A stretch of 5,673 nucleotides of DNA, from contig NZYP01000007.1 of NCBI GenBank assembly GCA_002702205.1, positions 49,799 through 55,471 on the forward strand, given 5' to 3'. A program made the translations under genes and the position numbers. Positions within the stretch are counted from its first letter, which is position 1; every line of letters starts with the position of its first letter. The notes under the pieces are model-generated. The model made no database searches. It was not told the DNA's origin and saw nothing but the letters and a program-made list of their open reading frames with translations. This stretch comes from Flammeovirgaceae bacterium. GTDB lineage: Bacteria; Bacteroidota; Bacteroidia; Cytophagales; MED-G16. Shown here piece after piece: positions 5,330 to 5,673 of the stretch.

Positions 5330-5673
5330 ATGAAGAAAAAAATGTCACTTCAGGCAGATTCCATTCTAAAGTCTTACGGGCCTAAGACTGTTGTGAATAA
5401 TGTTTCTATTAAAGTTAACCAAGGAGAGATTGTGGGGCTCTTAGGACCAAATGGAGCAGGTAAAACAACAACTTTTTATTCAATAGTTGGGTTAATAAAA
5501 CCAGACGCAGGCTCTGTCTACCTTGGAGGGAAGGACATTACAAGTCTTCCAATGTACAAAAGAGCAAGAAACGGAATTGGATATCTTGCTCAGGAGGCAT
5601 CGGTCTTTAGAAACCTTAGCGTGAGAGATAATATTTTAGCAGTATTAGAGCATCAGGGTATATCCAAAGAGGA
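5330..5673 (+). CDS. lptB: LPS export ABC transporter ATP-binding protein LptB (3' partial)
   Basis: The open frame runs to the window edge, giving 114 residues of a protein usually about 240. LptB is the cytosolic ATPase that, with LptF and LptG, drives lipopolysaccharide out of the inner membrane and along the Lpt bridge. Seen here are [16 protein letters not shown], the Walker A motif GPNGAGKT (residues 39-46 from the 5330 start), and the LptB-typical Q-loop region [20 protein letters not shown] with Gln88. Walker B, the ABC signature and the H-loop fall outside the window. Two in-frame ATGs exist: 5330 ([10 protein letters not shown]) and 5342 (MSLQAD). Family members usually begin near the second, but the -7 box four bases before 5330 implies a leaderless mRNA using the first. 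The gene diverges from the VTT protein and indicates a Gram-negative, LPS-bearing cell. Confidence 0.93.
   Translation, partial: MKKKMSLQADSILKSYGPKTVVNNVSIKVNQGEIVGLLGPNGAGKTTTFYSIVGLIKPDAGSVYLGGKDITSLPMYKRARNGIGYLAQEASVFRNLSVRDNILAVLEHQGISKE

Overview
The window is a short, tightly packed stretch of chromosome from an AT-rich bacterium, most likely a member of the Bacteroidota. Three independent signs point there. First, the RluD, MazG, GlmM and LptB proteins have the sequence style of that phylum: RluD carries the long insert before its LHAKSLGF block, and GlmM starts MTLIKSISGIRGT. Second, the two clearest promoters are exact copies of the phylum's TAnnTTTG -7 element. Third, no start codon has a convincing Shine-Dalgarno sequence. 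About 98% of the bases are coding; only 62, 4 and 57 bases lie between genes, which suggests a compact and perhaps streamlined genome. Family or genus cannot be settled from this window.

Layout from left to right. Bases 1-171 (+) are the C-terminal ACT domain of a prephenate dehydratase (pheA), cut by the window edge. It meets rluD tail to tail, and their stop codons overlap. On the minus strand, mazG (1165-1941) runs into rluD (168-1172) with an 8-base overlap, so the two form an operon for housekeeping nucleotide hydrolysis and 23S rRNA pseudouridylation. A 62-base divergent promoter region follows. On the plus strand comes an operon of three genes: a 64-residue one-helix membrane protein with four cysteines (2004-2198), glmM for cell-envelope amino sugar synthesis (2203-3567), and an IscS/NifS-type cysteine desulfurase (3564-4697). 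The last two are joined by an ATGA start/stop overlap. The desulfurase meets a minus-strand VTT/DedA-like membrane protein (4694-5272) tail to tail, again with overlapping stop codons. A 57-base divergent region separates that gene from lptB (5330 to the window end, +), the ATPase of the lipopolysaccharide transporter, which runs off the right edge.

Most genes are housekeeping: aromatic amino acid synthesis, rRNA modification, house-cleaning NTP hydrolysis, peptidoglycan/LPS precursor synthesis, sulfur mobilisation and LPS export. No mobile element, CRISPR array, RNA gene, defence system or biosynthetic cluster was seen. The points worth a second look are the two promoters placed exactly four bases before an ATG, which imply leaderless mRNAs and a longer LptB start; the four-cysteine mini-protein co-transcribed with a cysteine desulfurase; two identical stop-codon overlaps at both convergent junctions; and a Pro-to-Asp change beside the GlmM catalytic serine. 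I do not see a convincing new multi-gene system here.
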